Positions 14,620 through 14,798 of a DNA stretch of 14,798 nt are shown here, piece by piece (within the stretch, counting starts at the first letter, position 1; each line of letters begins with the position of its first letter). Both the position numbers and the translations under genes were made by a program. This stretch comes from CAZJRB01 sp964547995 (GTDB lineage Bacteria > Planctomycetota > Planctomycetia > Pirellulales > Thermoguttaceae), in NCBI GenBank assembly GCA_964547995.1, contig CAZJRB010000152.1:1-14798 (forward strand). Reading direction: 5' to 3'. Below the pieces are notes generated by a model. That model ran no database searches. It was given only the letters and a program-made list of their open reading frames with translations, and was not told the DNA's origin.

Positions 14620-14798
14620 ATGAAACGATGCGGCAACTGTGGTCACGAGCTGAAGATGCGATCATTTCGACCGCTTGACAATACGTGCCCGCATTGTGGC
14701 CAACTACGCCACTCAAAGGCAACCTTAACGCGAGTAATGAAGCTAAGACTCATTCTTATCGGTCTTTTTGGATGCGTCGTATTGAGCGTTTACCTGAA
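14620..14798 (+). CDS. Zinc-ribbon protein with a membrane segment, cut by the window edge
   Basis: An open frame runs from the ATG at 14620 past the window end (59 codons visible, no stop). It begins MKRCGNCGHELKMRS, with a second knuckle CPHCGQLRHS about 18 residues on. The four cysteines (two CxxC pairs) form a zinc-ribbon pattern. A basic stretch (KATLTRVMKLR) then leads into a hydrophobic segment (LILIGLFGCVVLSVYL) that should be a membrane helix. No strong ribosome binding site is seen. It starts 70 bases after the SPFH gene in less GC-rich sequence. Zinc ribbons are common partners of SPFH membrane proteins, so a link to the upstream genes is plausible but unproven. Confidence 0.65.
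   Translation, partial: MKRCGNCGHELKMRSFRPLDNTCPHCGQLRHSKATLTRVMKLRLILIGLFGCVVLSVYL

Overview
The window looks like a piece of a planctomycete chromosome, most likely from the Pirellulales or a relative. I infer this from the gene families, not from a search. The signs are long-repeat LRR proteins behind an 'RRRFQF' membrane segment, a large secreted PQQ-type beta-propeller protein carrying the 'DIDEWTHYLH' motif, lipoproteins of unknown function, high GC content, short hairpin repeats between genes, and a scattered gene order with few operons.

Left part (1-2007, genes on the minus strand): a membrane-anchored 12-repeat LRR protein (51-1484) and a truncated LRR paralogue (1592-1936). They end at a 3' fragment of a tRNA-Arg(CCG) gene (about 1958-2007) that has no 5' half. 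Such fragments mark the far end of an element integrated in a tRNA gene. The orientation places the element on the LRR side. A strong hairpin (2015-2048) follows the fragment.

Middle part (2090-7894): a sigma70-like promoter drives a secreted 1099-residue protein that joins a degenerate methyltransferase-like domain to a PQQ-type propeller (2160-5459). It converges with a 679-residue lipoprotein alpha/beta hydrolase (5552-7591, minus). A REPIN-like pair of inverted hairpins (7741-7855) lies upstream of nadK.

Right-middle part (7895-12457): nadK (7895-8770) is followed closely by a secreted protein of unknown function (8805-9692) and then a small membrane-anchored protein (9854-10432). On the minus strand are a DisA_N-type diadenylate cyclase with an archaeal DacZ-like layout (10435-11421), a second REPIN-like element (11490-11602), and a HEAT-repeat lipoprotein with its own promoter (11678-12370).

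Right end (12554-14798): a coiled-coil protein (12602-13111), an SPFH protein with a Gly/Ala/Met-rich linker and a YbjN/CesT-like C-terminal domain (13167-14549), and the start of a zinc-ribbon plus membrane-segment protein cut by the window edge (14620-14798). They read in one direction and look like a membrane-scaffold module related to the YdjI-type 'virion core' SPFH group. This module, the cyclase and the tRNA scar are the most interesting items. I see no CRISPR array, transposase, integrase, phage structural gene or complete RNA gene.
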